From positions 21,056-85,055 of the forward strand of contig NZ_CALDXR010000034.1 of the NCBI RefSeq assembly GCF_937920985.1: DNA of 64,000 bases, in the 5' to 3' direction. The DNA is from an uncultured Phascolarctobacterium sp. Lineage in GTDB: Bacteria > Bacillota > Negativicutes > Acidaminococcales > Acidaminococcaceae. Below the pieces are notes generated by a model. It was given only the letters and a program-made list of their open reading frames with translations, made no database searches and was not told where the DNA came from. A program made the translations under genes and the position numbers. Shown in pieces: positions 43,279 to 51,810 of this stretch. Numbering within the stretch: position 1 is the first letter of the stretch; each line of letters begins with the position of its first letter.

Positions 43279-44256
43279 ATGTGGAAGAAGTTACTGAAGC
43301 TTTTGCTGCTGTTGGCATTTTGTACAGCAGGTTGTCAAAAGCAGGACGTTGAAAAAACAAGCGGAGCAGCCTATCAGGTAGTTGATTCGCAGGGGACTGT
43401 AATAAAATTTGCCAAAAAGCCCCAGCGGATTATGACAACACATTTTAATCTGGACAATATTGTAATGGGACTTGTTGATGAAGAGCGTGTTATTGCTCTC
43501 TCTAAATCAATGTATGATGCTTCGGTATCTTATATCAGTACTGAGGCAATCAAAAAGCCTACAAAATTAAACTATGATTTTTCCTCAGAGCAGGTTCTGG
43601 CACTCAAGCCGGATTTAATCATCGCCCGAGAGAGCACAGGTGAAAACCGCATTCAGACTTATCGTGGTATGGGAATACCTGTATATGTTGTGAGCAATGC
43701 GAATAATGTGGAAGAAATTAAAAAGCAGATTCAGGATATAGGTCAGGCTGTCGGCGAAAAGGAGCATGCAGACAAGCTGCTGCAAAAAATGCAAAAACAG
43801 CTCGACTATATTAAAAACAAGGTGGATAGCGCTGGCGTGAAACCAAAAAGTGTTATGCTTGTTTCTAAAATGAACCATAATTACGGTGGCAAGGGCTCTT
43901 TTTTTGATGAGATGTGCCATTATGCCGGTGTGAAAAATGCGCCTGCGGAGATAGGTGTGCTTAATGGTCAGCTGATGGACAAGGAAGTAATGCTACGTGC
44001 TAACCCAGATTACTTTCTGCTTTCACTGTCCTGGGAGCTTAAGCATGATAACAAGGACGGGTATAAAAAGGAATTTTTGGAGGATCCTGCGCTGGCTAAT
44101 CTGGAGGCAGTCAAGAATAATCGTGTATGCTATTTGAAGGACAAGTATTTATATGCCTCTAATCAAAACTGCGTATGGGCTATCAGGAAGATTGCTAATC
44201 TTGCTTATGGAGATATATTTCCTGATGGAGAGGAAGTTTTTCTTAAGGGATATTAG
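43279..44256 (+). CDS. Periplasmic binding lipoprotein, BtuF/FecB-like (SBP 5)
   Basis: 325 residues; GAGGTGAAAC upstream, lipobox CTAG-C (Cys 19). YQVVDSQGTVIKF, KPQRIMTTHFNLDNIVMGL and VLALKPDLIIARE place it in the family. It carries HNYGGKGSFFDEMCHYAGV, allied to SBPs 2 and 6, and ends DGEEVFLKGY, much like the EEFLKGF end of SBP 6. The MTTHFNLDN / MTNNIYLDN correspondence also pairs it with SBP 6. It sits 87 bp after receptor 3, reproducing the receptor-SBP order seen at 36-39 kb and 56-59 kb. Confidence 0.87.
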   Translation: MWKKLLKLLLLLAFCTAGCQKQDVEKTSGAAYQVVDSQGTVIKFAKKPQRIMTTHFNLDNIVMGLVDEERVIALSKSMYDASVSYISTEAIKKPTKLNYDFSSEQVLALKPDLIIARESTGENRIQTYRGMGIPVYVVSNANNVEEIKKQIQDIGQAVGEKEHADKLLQKMQKQLDYIKNKVDSAGVKPKSVMLVSKMNHNYGGKGSFFDEMCHYAGVKNAPAEIGVLNGQLMDKEVMLRANPDYFLLSLSWELKHDNKDGYKKEFLEDPALANLEAVKNNRVCYLKDKYLYASNQNCVWAIRKIANLAYGDIFPDGEEVFLKGY

Positions 44257-44274
44257 CAAATAAACCCGAAGTGC

Positions 44275-44305
44275 TTGACTGTATGAGAACTATATAGCGT
44301 AATAT
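44275..44305 (+). promoter_or_regulatory. MerR-type promoter of CobN-like gene 3
   Basis: -35 TTGACT, spacer GTATGAGAACTATATAGCG (19 bp), -10 TAATAT; GTATGA subclass. Confidence 0.78.
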
Positions 44306-44387
44306 TATTTTATTATGAGGGCGATGGTTGTTCGTCCTCGTTTTTATGCAAGCATATAAGTATTGATAAATTATTGGAGGTGAAACG

Positions 44388-47300
44388 ATGCAGCAAATTT
44401 TATTTCTCACCAATATGGAGCAGACTGCAACCTATATGCAGGACGCATTGAAGCTGGCTCAGCAGACGCAGGAAGCTGTCGCGGGACAGGTGCTGTATGT
44501 CCCCAGCGATACAGAGTGGACGAAGGAGATGGAAAAGCAGCTGCAGCAGGCTGAGGTTGTCATTTTCCCGTGGATGGGCACAGGTCTGAGCACCAAGTTC
44601 CTGTCGGAATCATCATCATATCTGCTAGACAACAAAAAGAAGCACGTCTATCTGATGACCGGTAATCCGGAGGATGTACTGCACGGCGGGCTGTCTGAGG
44701 AGGAGCTTAAGCGGATAAATGATTATTATAAATTCGGCGGTCTGCAGAACTGGACGAATTTGTGGCTGTGGCTGGCGCAGCAGTTTTTGCAGGCAGCATG
44801 TAATGCGCCTGCTCCCGAGCTTTTGCCGTGGGATGGTATTTATCATCCGCAAGCAACCAAAATTTATCATGATGTGGAGGAATATCGCCGTGATTTTTGC
44901 AAGGCGGACAGACCGACATTGGCAGTAGTTTTCTTCCGCAGTGATTGGCTGTGGGGCAATACCGTTTTTGCAGATGCGGTAGTCAGAGAGATTGAAGCGT
45001 TGGGGTGCAACGCCTTATGCTTCTTCTCTACAAGCTCGCCTGACGCCGCAAGCGGCTGCGGCGGCTTTAAAGAAGCCTTAAGCAAGTATGTTTGTGTGGA
45101 AGGCAAATGCTATGCCGATGTTTTCATCAACACTATAAAATTTTCACTGTTCAGCATCCGTGCCTGCGCGCTTGATGATTTGACAAAGCTGAATATTACA
45201 GTGTTGCAGGCCTATACCCTGTACCGCTCATATCAGGAATGGTATGAAAACTTTGACGGCATGAGCGCTGTAGAGGTGGCGTACAGTGTGAGTCTGCCGG
45301 AATTCGACGGAATTATTCATAGCTGCCCAGTGACGACGGTGGAGCGTGATGCGGAAGGTAAGCAGGTTACGCAGGAGATTGCGGAGCGCATGAATATGTT
45401 GGTGCGCAAAGCAAAAAAGCTGGCACTTCTGCGTATTAAACCGAATGCGGAAAAGAAAATAGCCATTGTTTTTCACAACCATCCGTCGACCAATTCCAAC
45501 ATTGGCAGCTGTGCGGCAATAGACAGTATTGAAAGCGTGCGCCTGCTGCTGCAGGATTTGCGGAATGCAGGCTATGTCGTTGACCATATCCCGACAGACA
45601 GGCAGGAATTTATTGATGAGCTTATTGCCGGTGCGACGAATGACAGGGACTATATGAGCGAAAAGCAGATTGATAATGCCGATGCCAAGCTGCTCGTCAG
45701 TGCATACCGCGATTATTACAGGACGTTGCCGGAAAAGGTACAGCAACGTCTGGCGAACGATTGGGGCGAAGCCCCGGGCGAGGTTTTCTTTTATGATGAT
45801 TTTCTGTTGATTCCCGGAACGATGAACGGCAATATTTTTATTACGATGCAGCCACCGCGTGGCTTTGGCGAGGATCCTGACAAAATTTACCATTCGCCCG
45901 ACTGCGCGCCGACACATCATTATTTAGGCTTTTATCATTGGCTGCGCGATATTTGGGGCGCAGATGCGATGATGCATATCGGTACGCATGGCAGTCTGGA
46001 ATGGCTTCCGGGTAAGGGCGTGGCGATGAGTAATGAATGCTATCCGGATATCTGCACCGGTGATTTGCTAAACGTCTATCCCTATTGGGTTGTCGATACG
46101 GGCGAGGGCATACAGGCCAAGCGTCGCAGTGCTGCCTGCCTCATCAGCTATCTTTCGGCGCCGCTGAGTATCAGTGGTGTGTATGATGAGCTGGCGGAGC
46201 TGGAAAAGGCTTTGGAGGAATATGTACATTTTAAGGCTGATAAGGATGCCGATTTGAGTGAGCCGATGGCACAAATCAGGGAGAAGGCCGCTGCTGCCGA
46301 CCTTACGGATGAGGTGCGTGAAGAGGATGCTGCCGATTTTGACGAATATGTCAGCCATCTGCACACGTATCTGACGGACTTGAAGAATATGCAGATGACT
46401 ACCGGCCTGCATATCATGGGCAATCCGCCGCAGGGCGAAAAGCTTACGGAATATCTTTATGCGTTGGTGCGCTTGGAAAATCCCGATATGCCGTCACTGC
46501 CTAAAACCTTGGCACAGGCTTACGGCTATGATTATTATGAGCTGATTGACAACAGCAGTAAGCTGTTGCCGGACGGTATTTTGAGCTACGGTATGCTGCT
46601 TGATAAAATTAACGGCCAATGCTTGGAGATTATCCGTCTGCTGCAAAATGATGGTTTCGTAGTCCACGAAGATAAATTACGTGCGTTGGAGTGCGTAAAA
46701 TGTTGGGATGAGGCTGTGCAGCAGGATCTTATCAAAATAGCCGGCTTTATCTGTGACAAGCTGTATCCCAGTCTGGCAAATACTACCTGGGAACGAAGCA
46801 ACTGCATCCGTGCGCTGCAGTCAGAATATATTGAGCCTAGCGCCGGCGGCGCGCCTACAAGCGGCGGTGCCGAGATTTTGCCGACCGGACGCAATTTTTA
46901 CGGCGTTGACCCGCAGCTGCTGCCTACGCCCGTAGCGTGGAAAATCGGTTCGCAGATGGCGGAGGACGTAATTAACAAGTTTGTGGCGGAGGAAGGGCGT
47001 TATCCCGAAAGTGTTGGTATTTTGCTGTGGGCAACATATAACATGCGCTCTAATGGTCAGTGTATGGCGGAATTTATGCGCCTGATGGGCGTGCGTCCTG
47101 TTTGGCAGAAAGGAACCCTGAAGGTGACAGGCATCGAGATTATTCCGCTTGATGAACTGAAGCGTCCGCGTGTTGACGTTACCGGACGCATCAGCAGCCT
47201 GTTCCGTGACACGCTGCCGGGAGCGGTTTGCTGGCTGGATAAAGCAGTGCAGCAGGTGGCGGCGTTGGATGAAAGCTTTGAAGATAACTTTGTGCGCAAG

Positions 47301-48098
47301 CATGTTGTGGAGGAATCTCAGCGATTAGAAAGCGAGGGCGTGGATAAGGAGCAGGCCTGGAGACAGGCATCCTACCGCATTTTCGGCGACCCGCAGGGTG
47401 CGCATGGCGCTGGCGTGAGCGCACTTTTGGCTTCCCGCAATTGGGATGATTTGGGCGATATTGCCGACGTGTATGTTCGCTGGGGTGCGCATGTTTACGG
47501 CGAGGGTGAAAAAGGTCAGTACAGGCCGCAGCTGTTTACAGAGCGGATGGCAAAGCTGGAGGTTACTGTAAGCAATATTGATAACCGCGAGTCTAACTTG
47601 TTGAATTCCGATGATTATAACGCTTACCGCGGCGGCATGATTGCTGCAGTGCGTAATTTCAGCGGCAAGATGCCGAAAAACTATTGCAGTGACAGCTCTG
47701 ACCGTCAGCATGTCGTGATTCGCACGCTGGCAGAGGAGGTCAAGCGTCTGTTCCGCGGTGAGGCGATTAATCCCAAATATATACGGGGCATGAAGGAGTT
47801 TGGTTATAAGGGAGCAGGCGATTTGGCAACATATGTTGACAATTGCTTCCAATGGGATGCTACCAGTGCTGTTATGGAGGACTGGATGTATGAAAAGTTT
47901 GCGGAAAAGTACGCTTTGGACAAAGATATGCAAAAATGGTTTGCTGAGGTTAATCCCTGGGCTTTGCGCAGACTGACGGAGGTTTTACTGGAGGCGGAGC
48001 AGCGCCAGCTGTGGAACGCCAAGCCGCAGACTAAGCAGTCACTGCAGGAGTTGGTGCTGAATATCGAAGGCGAAATCGAAGAACGCGGCGATGCATAA
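44388..48098 (+). CDS. CobN/ChlH/HmuS-family metal chelatase large subunit 3
   Basis: 1,236 residues; GGAGGTGAAACG upstream. Core motif MHIGTHGSLEWLPGK with His at 530, then AMSNECYPDICTGDLLNVYPYW and GEGIQAKRRSAACLI. The second block is DPQLLPTPVAWKIG and YPESVGILLWATYNMRSNGQ, where Asn replaces the His of the other copies (MRSHGQ, LRNHGQ), a possible change at the metal or substrate site. VDVTGRISSLFRDTLPG is retained. It has its own MerR-type promoter and is followed directly by the ChlI/ChlD-like motor genes under another such promoter, so it is the best candidate for the native partner of that motor. Confidence 0.9.
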   Translation: MQQILFLTNMEQTATYMQDALKLAQQTQEAVAGQVLYVPSDTEWTKEMEKQLQQAEVVIFPWMGTGLSTKFLSESSSYLLDNKKKHVYLMTGNPEDVLHGGLSEEELKRINDYYKFGGLQNWTNLWLWLAQQFLQAACNAPAPELLPWDGIYHPQATKIYHDVEEYRRDFCKADRPTLAVVFFRSDWLWGNTVFADAVVREIEALGCNALCFFSTSSPDAASGCGGFKEALSKYVCVEGKCYADVFINTIKFSLFSIRACALDDLTKLNITVLQAYTLYRSYQEWYENFDGMSAVEVAYSVSLPEFDGIIHSCPVTTVERDAEGKQVTQEIAERMNMLVRKAKKLALLRIKPNAEKKIAIVFHNHPSTNSNIGSCAAIDSIESVRLLLQDLRNAGYVVDHIPTDRQEFIDELIAGATNDRDYMSEKQIDNADAKLLVSAYRDYYRTLPEKVQQRLANDWGEAPGEVFFYDDFLLIPGTMNGNIFITMQPPRGFGEDPDKIYHSPDCAPTHHYLGFYHWLRDIWGADAMMHIGTHGSLEWLPGKGVAMSNECYPDICTGDLLNVYPYWVVDTGEGIQAKRRSAACLISYLSAPLSISGVYDELAELEKALEEYVHFKADKDADLSEPMAQIREKAAAADLTDEVREEDAADFDEYVSHLHTYLTDLKNMQMTTGLHIMGNPPQGEKLTEYLYALVRLENPDMPSLPKTLAQAYGYDYYELIDNSSKLLPDGILSYGMLLDKINGQCLEIIRLLQNDGFVVHEDKLRALECVKCWDEAVQQDLIKIAGFICDKLYPSLANTTWERSNCIRALQSEYIEPSAGGAPTSGGAEILPTGRNFYGVDPQLLPTPVAWKIGSQMAEDVINKFVAEEGRYPESVGILLWATYNMRSNGQCMAEFMRLMGVRPVWQKGTLKVTGIEIIPLDELKRPRVDVTGRISSLFRDTLPGAVCWLDKAVQQVAALDESFEDNFVRKHVVEESQRLESEGVDKEQAWRQASYRIFGDPQGAHGAGVSALLASRNWDDLGDIADVYVRWGAHVYGEGEKGQYRPQLFTERMAKLEVTVSNIDNRESNLLNSDDYNAYRGGMIAAVRNFSGKMPKNYCSDSSDRQHVVIRTLAEEVKRLFRGEAINPKYIRGMKEFGYKGAGDLATYVDNCFQWDATSAVMEDWMYEKFAEKYALDKDMQKWFAEVNPWALRRLTEVLLEAEQRQLWNAKPQTKQSLQELVLNIEGEIEERGDA

Positions 48099-48116
48099 AT
48101 TTTTTCCCTAAATCGC

Positions 48117-48147
48117 TTGCGTGTATACCTAGTAGACACTGTATAAT
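48117..48147 (+). promoter_or_regulatory. MerR-type promoter of the ChlI/ChlD-like pair
   Basis: -35 TTGCGT, spacer GTATACCTAGTAGACACTG (19 bp), -10 TATAAT. It begins 19 bp after the CobN 3 stop codon. The GTGT...ACAC dyad is visible. Confidence 0.7.
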
Positions 48148-48196
48148 TAGATACATATTTTATTGATAGCTCTTTTTAATAAACGGAGGAATATAA

Positions 48197-49225
48197 ATGA
48201 AACGTACTGCTGTATATCCTTTTACTGCGATTGTAGGACAGGAGGAAATGAAGCTGTCCCTGATTTTGAATGTTATTAACCCGGCCTTGGGCGGTGTTTT
48301 GATTAAAGGTGAAAAGGGCACGGCCAAATCCACTGCTGTACGCGCTCTTGCCGAGCTGCTGCCGCCGATGGCGGCTGTGCACGGCTGTCGCTTCCACTGT
48401 GACCCGCACAGCAGCCAGCTGTGTGATGACTGTACTGCTAAGCTGCAGGCAGAAGGCACCTTGCCGGAGGAAACCATCAACATGCGCGTGGTTGAACTGC
48501 CTGTAAGCGCAACCGAGGACCGCGTTGTCGGCACATTGGATATTGAGCATGCAATTAAGCATGGTGAGAAAAAGTTTGAACCAGGTATTTTGGCGCAGGC
48601 CAACCGCAACATTTTATATGTAGATGAAATCAATCTGTTGGATGACCACGTTGTAGACGTGCTGCTGGACGCCGCTGCCATGGGCGTAAACACTGTTGAG
48701 CGCGAGGGCGTTTCCTATTCCCACCCCGCACGCTTTGTGCTGGTAGGCACTATGAACCCCGAAGAGGGTGACATCCGCCCGCAGCTTTTGGACCGCTTTG
48801 GTTTGAGCGTTGTCGTTACCGGCGAGCATGACCCGCTGCAGCGCGTAGAGGTAATCAAACGCCGTCTGGCTTACGAAAACGATGCGGAAAGCTTTATTGC
48901 AGGCTATAAGGAAGCGCAGGAGGAGCTGGCAGAAAAAATTATCGCTGCCGGCAAGCTGCTGCCGGAGGTAACTATTGATGACAAGCTGCTGGAAACTGTG
49001 GCTAAGCTTTCTGTTGAGCTGGGTGTAGACGGTCACCGTGCGGATATTACTGTGATCAAGACAGCGCTGACTCTGGCTGCCTTCAACGGCCGCAAGCAGG
49101 CTAACCTTGATGACCTGAAGGAAGCAGCTAAGCTGGTGCTGCCGCACCGTATGCGCCGCCGTCCGTTTGAAGAGGGCGAGCTGGATTGGAATAAGGTAGA
49201 AAGCTTTTTGGCTGCCGAAGCCTAA
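48197..49225 (+). CDS. ChlI/BchI-like AAA+ chelatase ATPase subunit
   Basis: 342 residues; GGAGGAATATAA upstream. It opens with PFTAIVGQEEMKLSL, typical of BchI/ChlI. Walker A GEKGTAKST is at 38-46, CRFHCDPHSSQLCDDC (64-79) is a Cys-rich insert also seen in BchI/ChlI, Walker B NILYVDEINLLDD is at 138-150, then LVGTMNPEEGDIRPQLLDRFGL. The C-terminal lid is RAD-ITVIKTALTLAAFNGR and LPHRMRRRPFEEG. Together with the D-type subunit it forms the hexameric motor that powers Mg or Co chelatases bearing ChlH/CobN large subunits. No chlorophyll genes are present, so a partner among the three CobN-like proteins is expected. Confidence 0.92.
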   Translation: MKRTAVYPFTAIVGQEEMKLSLILNVINPALGGVLIKGEKGTAKSTAVRALAELLPPMAAVHGCRFHCDPHSSQLCDDCTAKLQAEGTLPEETINMRVVELPVSATEDRVVGTLDIEHAIKHGEKKFEPGILAQANRNILYVDEINLLDDHVVDVLLDAAAMGVNTVEREGVSYSHPARFVLVGTMNPEEGDIRPQLLDRFGLSVVVTGEHDPLQRVEVIKRRLAYENDAESFIAGYKEAQEELAEKIIAAGKLLPEVTIDDKLLETVAKLSVELGVDGHRADITVIKTALTLAAFNGRKQANLDDLKEAAKLVLPHRMRRRPFEEGELDWNKVESFLAAEA

Positions 49226-49237
49226 GGAGCGTTGACT

Positions 49238-51196
49238 ATGCTTAAAAATAATCTTTATCCCTTTGCTGCGGTCGTGGGGCAGGAGGAGGCTAAAAAGGCC
49301 TTGCTCATTGCTCTGGTCAACCGCAGAGCAGGCGGCCTGCTCATAGGCGGTGCCAAGGGTACGGCAAAATCCGTGCTGGCCCGCAGTGTGCAGAGTTTGA
49401 TTGGTGCGCAAAGGATGCTGACGTTGCCGCTGAATGTAACAGAGGATATGCTTTTTGGCAGCATTGACCTGGAGGCTGCCGTAAGCCTGGGCGAAAAACG
49501 CTTTTCACCGGGAATTTTGGCGCGTGCGACAGATAACATTCTTTATATTGATGAAGCTAACCTGCTACGGCAGGAGCTGCTGACTGCGGCACTGGATGCC
49601 AATAGCGCCGGCATCAACAATGTAGAGCGTGACGGCATCAGCTGCAGCCATGAGGTGCGCACGACCGTCATTGCTACGATGAATCCGGAGGAAGGCACTT
49701 TGCCCGGACATATTCTGGACCGCTTCGGTATGTACACCGATATGCAGGCACTGCAGGATATCGGCCAACGTGTGGAGGTTATCCAACGTGCCTTAGAATA
49801 TAGTAGCAATACCCTTGCGTTTTGCGGGCAATATGCAGAAGAAACTGCTGCCCTGGCAGCGAAGCTGCAGGCAGCGCGTGAGCTGCTGCCGCAGGTAGAG
49901 GTGAGCGACGCGATGCTGATGCTTGCCGCCCAACTGTGCTCGCAGGCCTTCTGCGCCGGTCATCGTGCGGAGATATATCTGCTGGAGGCTGCACGCGCTA
50001 TCGCTGCCTTGGCAGGCCGCGCTTACGTGCTGCCGAAGGACGTGGAGGAGGCAGCGCAGTTCGTGCTGCCACATCGTATGCGCAAGCCGCCCGAGCAACA
50101 GCCTGAGGAGCAGGAGCAGCAGGACGATAACCAAAACGAAGAGGAAAACGAGCAGGATAACGAAGATAATCCTGACGATGATAATAACGACGAGGATAAT
50201 GAAGATAACCAGCTGCCGCCGCCACCACCGCCATTAGATAACGGCGAGGACGAAGAAGATGACGATGCTTCTGACGAAGATGACGAGGACGACGAAAGCG
50301 ATGAGGACGAGCAGCAGCAGGAGCACAATAACAGCAATCTGGCGCCGGAGGAACAGCTTGCCGATATCGACAAAAGCTTCCGCCTGCCGAAGATGCTGCT
50401 GGATTTGGGCAAGGACCGCAATGTGCGCCGCGGCAGCGGCAAACGCAGCGTAACGAAGACCGACCTGAAGCAGGGACGTTATGTGCGTGCCGAACAGGCT
50501 AAGAGCAAGGTTACCGACCTGGCCTTTGACGCTACTATCCGTGCCGCAGCGCCTTACCAACGAATGCGTGAGGACAATGGCTGTGCGCTGAACATTAAGG
50601 AAGAGGATTTGCGCCAGAAGGTGCGTGAAAAACGCATCGGCAACACCTTCCTGTTTGCGGTGGATGCCAGCGGCTCTATGGGTGCGCGTGAGCGTATGCG
50701 TGCCGTTAAGGGTGCCATTTTCTATATGCTGCAGGAGGCTTATCAGAAACGTGACCGCGTAGGCATGATAGCTTTCCGCCGCGATAAGGCGGATATGCTG
50801 CTGCCGATTACCCGTAGCGTGGACTTGGCGCAGAAGCGTCTGGCGGAAATGCCGACCGGTGGCAAAACGCCGCTGGCAGACGGACTGGCGCTGTCGCTGC
50901 AGACACTGGCGATGATGAATAAGCGTGACAGTGAGCTGGAGCCGATTCTTATCGTTGTAACCGACGGACGCGCGAATGCTGTACACGAGGGCGAAAAGGA
51001 TCCTGTTGCTGCAGCAATCAGCATTGCCGAAAAAATCGCTAAGGCTAAAATTACCTCTGTGGTGATTGATACGGAAAGCGATTTTATTAAGCTGGGCCTG
51101 GCAAAGAAGGTTGCCGCCGCTATGCAGGCCAATTATTATACGCTGCAGAAGCTGTCGAAAGAAAATATTATTCATATCGTAAGAAATTTGAATTAA
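49238..51196 (+). CDS. ChlD/BchD-like AAA+ and VWA chelatase subunit
   Basis: 652 residues from the ATG at 49238 with AAGGAGC seven bases upstream; the TTG two codons earlier is less likely. An N-terminal AAA+ domain (FAAVVGQEEAKKALL, GGAKGTAKS, NILYIDEANLL) is followed by a low-complexity Glu/Asp/Gln/Asn-rich linker with a PPPPPP stretch (about residues 284-370), and a C-terminal von Willebrand factor A domain with MIDAS motif DASGSM (~475) and VVTDGRAN. This is the exact ChlD/BchD architecture (also CobT-like). It lies 12 bp after the ChlI-like gene. Only one such I/D pair exists for three large subunits in the window. Confidence 0.92.
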   Translation: MLKNNLYPFAAVVGQEEAKKALLIALVNRRAGGLLIGGAKGTAKSVLARSVQSLIGAQRMLTLPLNVTEDMLFGSIDLEAAVSLGEKRFSPGILARATDNILYIDEANLLRQELLTAALDANSAGINNVERDGISCSHEVRTTVIATMNPEEGTLPGHILDRFGMYTDMQALQDIGQRVEVIQRALEYSSNTLAFCGQYAEETAALAAKLQAARELLPQVEVSDAMLMLAAQLCSQAFCAGHRAEIYLLEAARAIAALAGRAYVLPKDVEEAAQFVLPHRMRKPPEQQPEEQEQQDDNQNEEENEQDNEDNPDDDNNDEDNEDNQLPPPPPPLDNGEDEEDDDASDEDDEDDESDEDEQQQEHNNSNLAPEEQLADIDKSFRLPKMLLDLGKDRNVRRGSGKRSVTKTDLKQGRYVRAEQAKSKVTDLAFDATIRAAAPYQRMREDNGCALNIKEEDLRQKVREKRIGNTFLFAVDASGSMGARERMRAVKGAIFYMLQEAYQKRDRVGMIAFRRDKADMLLPITRSVDLAQKRLAEMPTGGKTPLADGLALSLQTLAMMNKRDSELEPILIVVTDGRANAVHEGEKDPVAAAISIAEKIAKAKITSVVIDTESDFIKLGLAKKVAAAMQANYYTLQKLSKENIIHIVRNLN

Positions 51197-51207
51197 AGAT
51201 AAGAGTA

Positions 51208-51233
51208 TAGTATACTAATAGGTATACTAAAAT
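51208..51233 (+). promoter_or_regulatory. Palindromic promoter region of the RND operon
   Basis: TAGTATAC-TAATAG-GTATACTA is a perfect 8-bp inverted repeat (51208-51229) that overlaps a -10 TAAAAT (51228-51233). No good -35 is seen at 17 or 19 bp (GAGTAT at 19), so an activator or repressor acting on the palindrome is likely. The palindrome TAGTATACTA recurs at 56169. Confidence 0.5.
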
Positions 51234-51252
51234 ATAAAGGAGTGGAGTTTTC

Positions 51253-51810
51253 ATGAAAAAACTGCTTATTTTATTGATGACCTTATTTTGCTGTGCAACT
51301 GCTTTTGCTGCGGATGCAGATAAGAAGCCTGCAACTCAGGAGGGTATGAACTGGGAAATCAGCATGATGCCTAAACCGAGCGAGGAAGAACAGGAGCAGG
51401 CTCGCTGGTCCATCGTGGTGGAAAACAATGTCGGCATTTATGCTTACGATATGGATTCTTTGACCTTCAGCAAGGTTACTAACGGCCTGCCTGATAAAAA
51501 TATTATTTCCGTGCTGACGAAAACCGTTTTCACCGATAAGGATATGCTGAAAAAGCTCAATGAAAAATACAAGGCTTCTCTGGCTAAAAAAGAGAAGGTG
51601 CAGTACTGCGAAATTATCATGACATTTAACCTGCATGATAAAACCTACGGCGTAGAGAGCATGGATGTATATGGCAGCAAGAAAACTCTGCTGAGCCATC
51701 AGGCGAAAGAGCTGAAGTTTGTTCCGGTTCCAGTAGGTAGCTTTGCTGAGGCTATGTGGGAAATCTGCCAGCAGGCAGTAGCTGCTGATGCGCAAGCAGC
51801 AACGAAATAA
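51253..51810 (+). CDS. Secreted/periplasmic protein of unknown function ahead of RND pump
   Basis: 185 residues; AAAGGAGTGG upstream. A classical signal peptide ends AFA-ADA. The mature part is small and hydrophilic with WSIVVENNVGIYAYDMDSLTF, VSVLTKTVFTD-like strands and QYCEIIMTFNLHDKTYGVESMDVYG, vaguely like the surface-adhesin E-type beta fold; I do not recognise it with confidence. Its stop codon overlaps the start of the adaptor gene, so it belongs to the RND operon and may be a periplasmic accessory factor. Confidence 0.75.
   Translation: MKKLLILLMTLFCCATAFAADADKKPATQEGMNWEISMMPKPSEEEQEQARWSIVVENNVGIYAYDMDSLTFSKVTNGLPDKNIISVLTKTVFTDKDMLKKLNEKYKASLAKKEKVQYCEIIMTFNLHDKTYGVESMDVYGSKKTLLSHQAKELKFVPVPVGSFAEAMWEICQQAVAADAQAATK

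Noticed and set aside
12565..51196. Chlorophyll or bacteriochlorophyll biosynthesis locus (BchLNB plus ChlHID analogues)
   Set aside because: The gene set is tied to TonB receptors, binding lipoproteins, CbiZ and MerR regulation, and no other Bch/Chl genes such as methyltransferase or cyclase are present.
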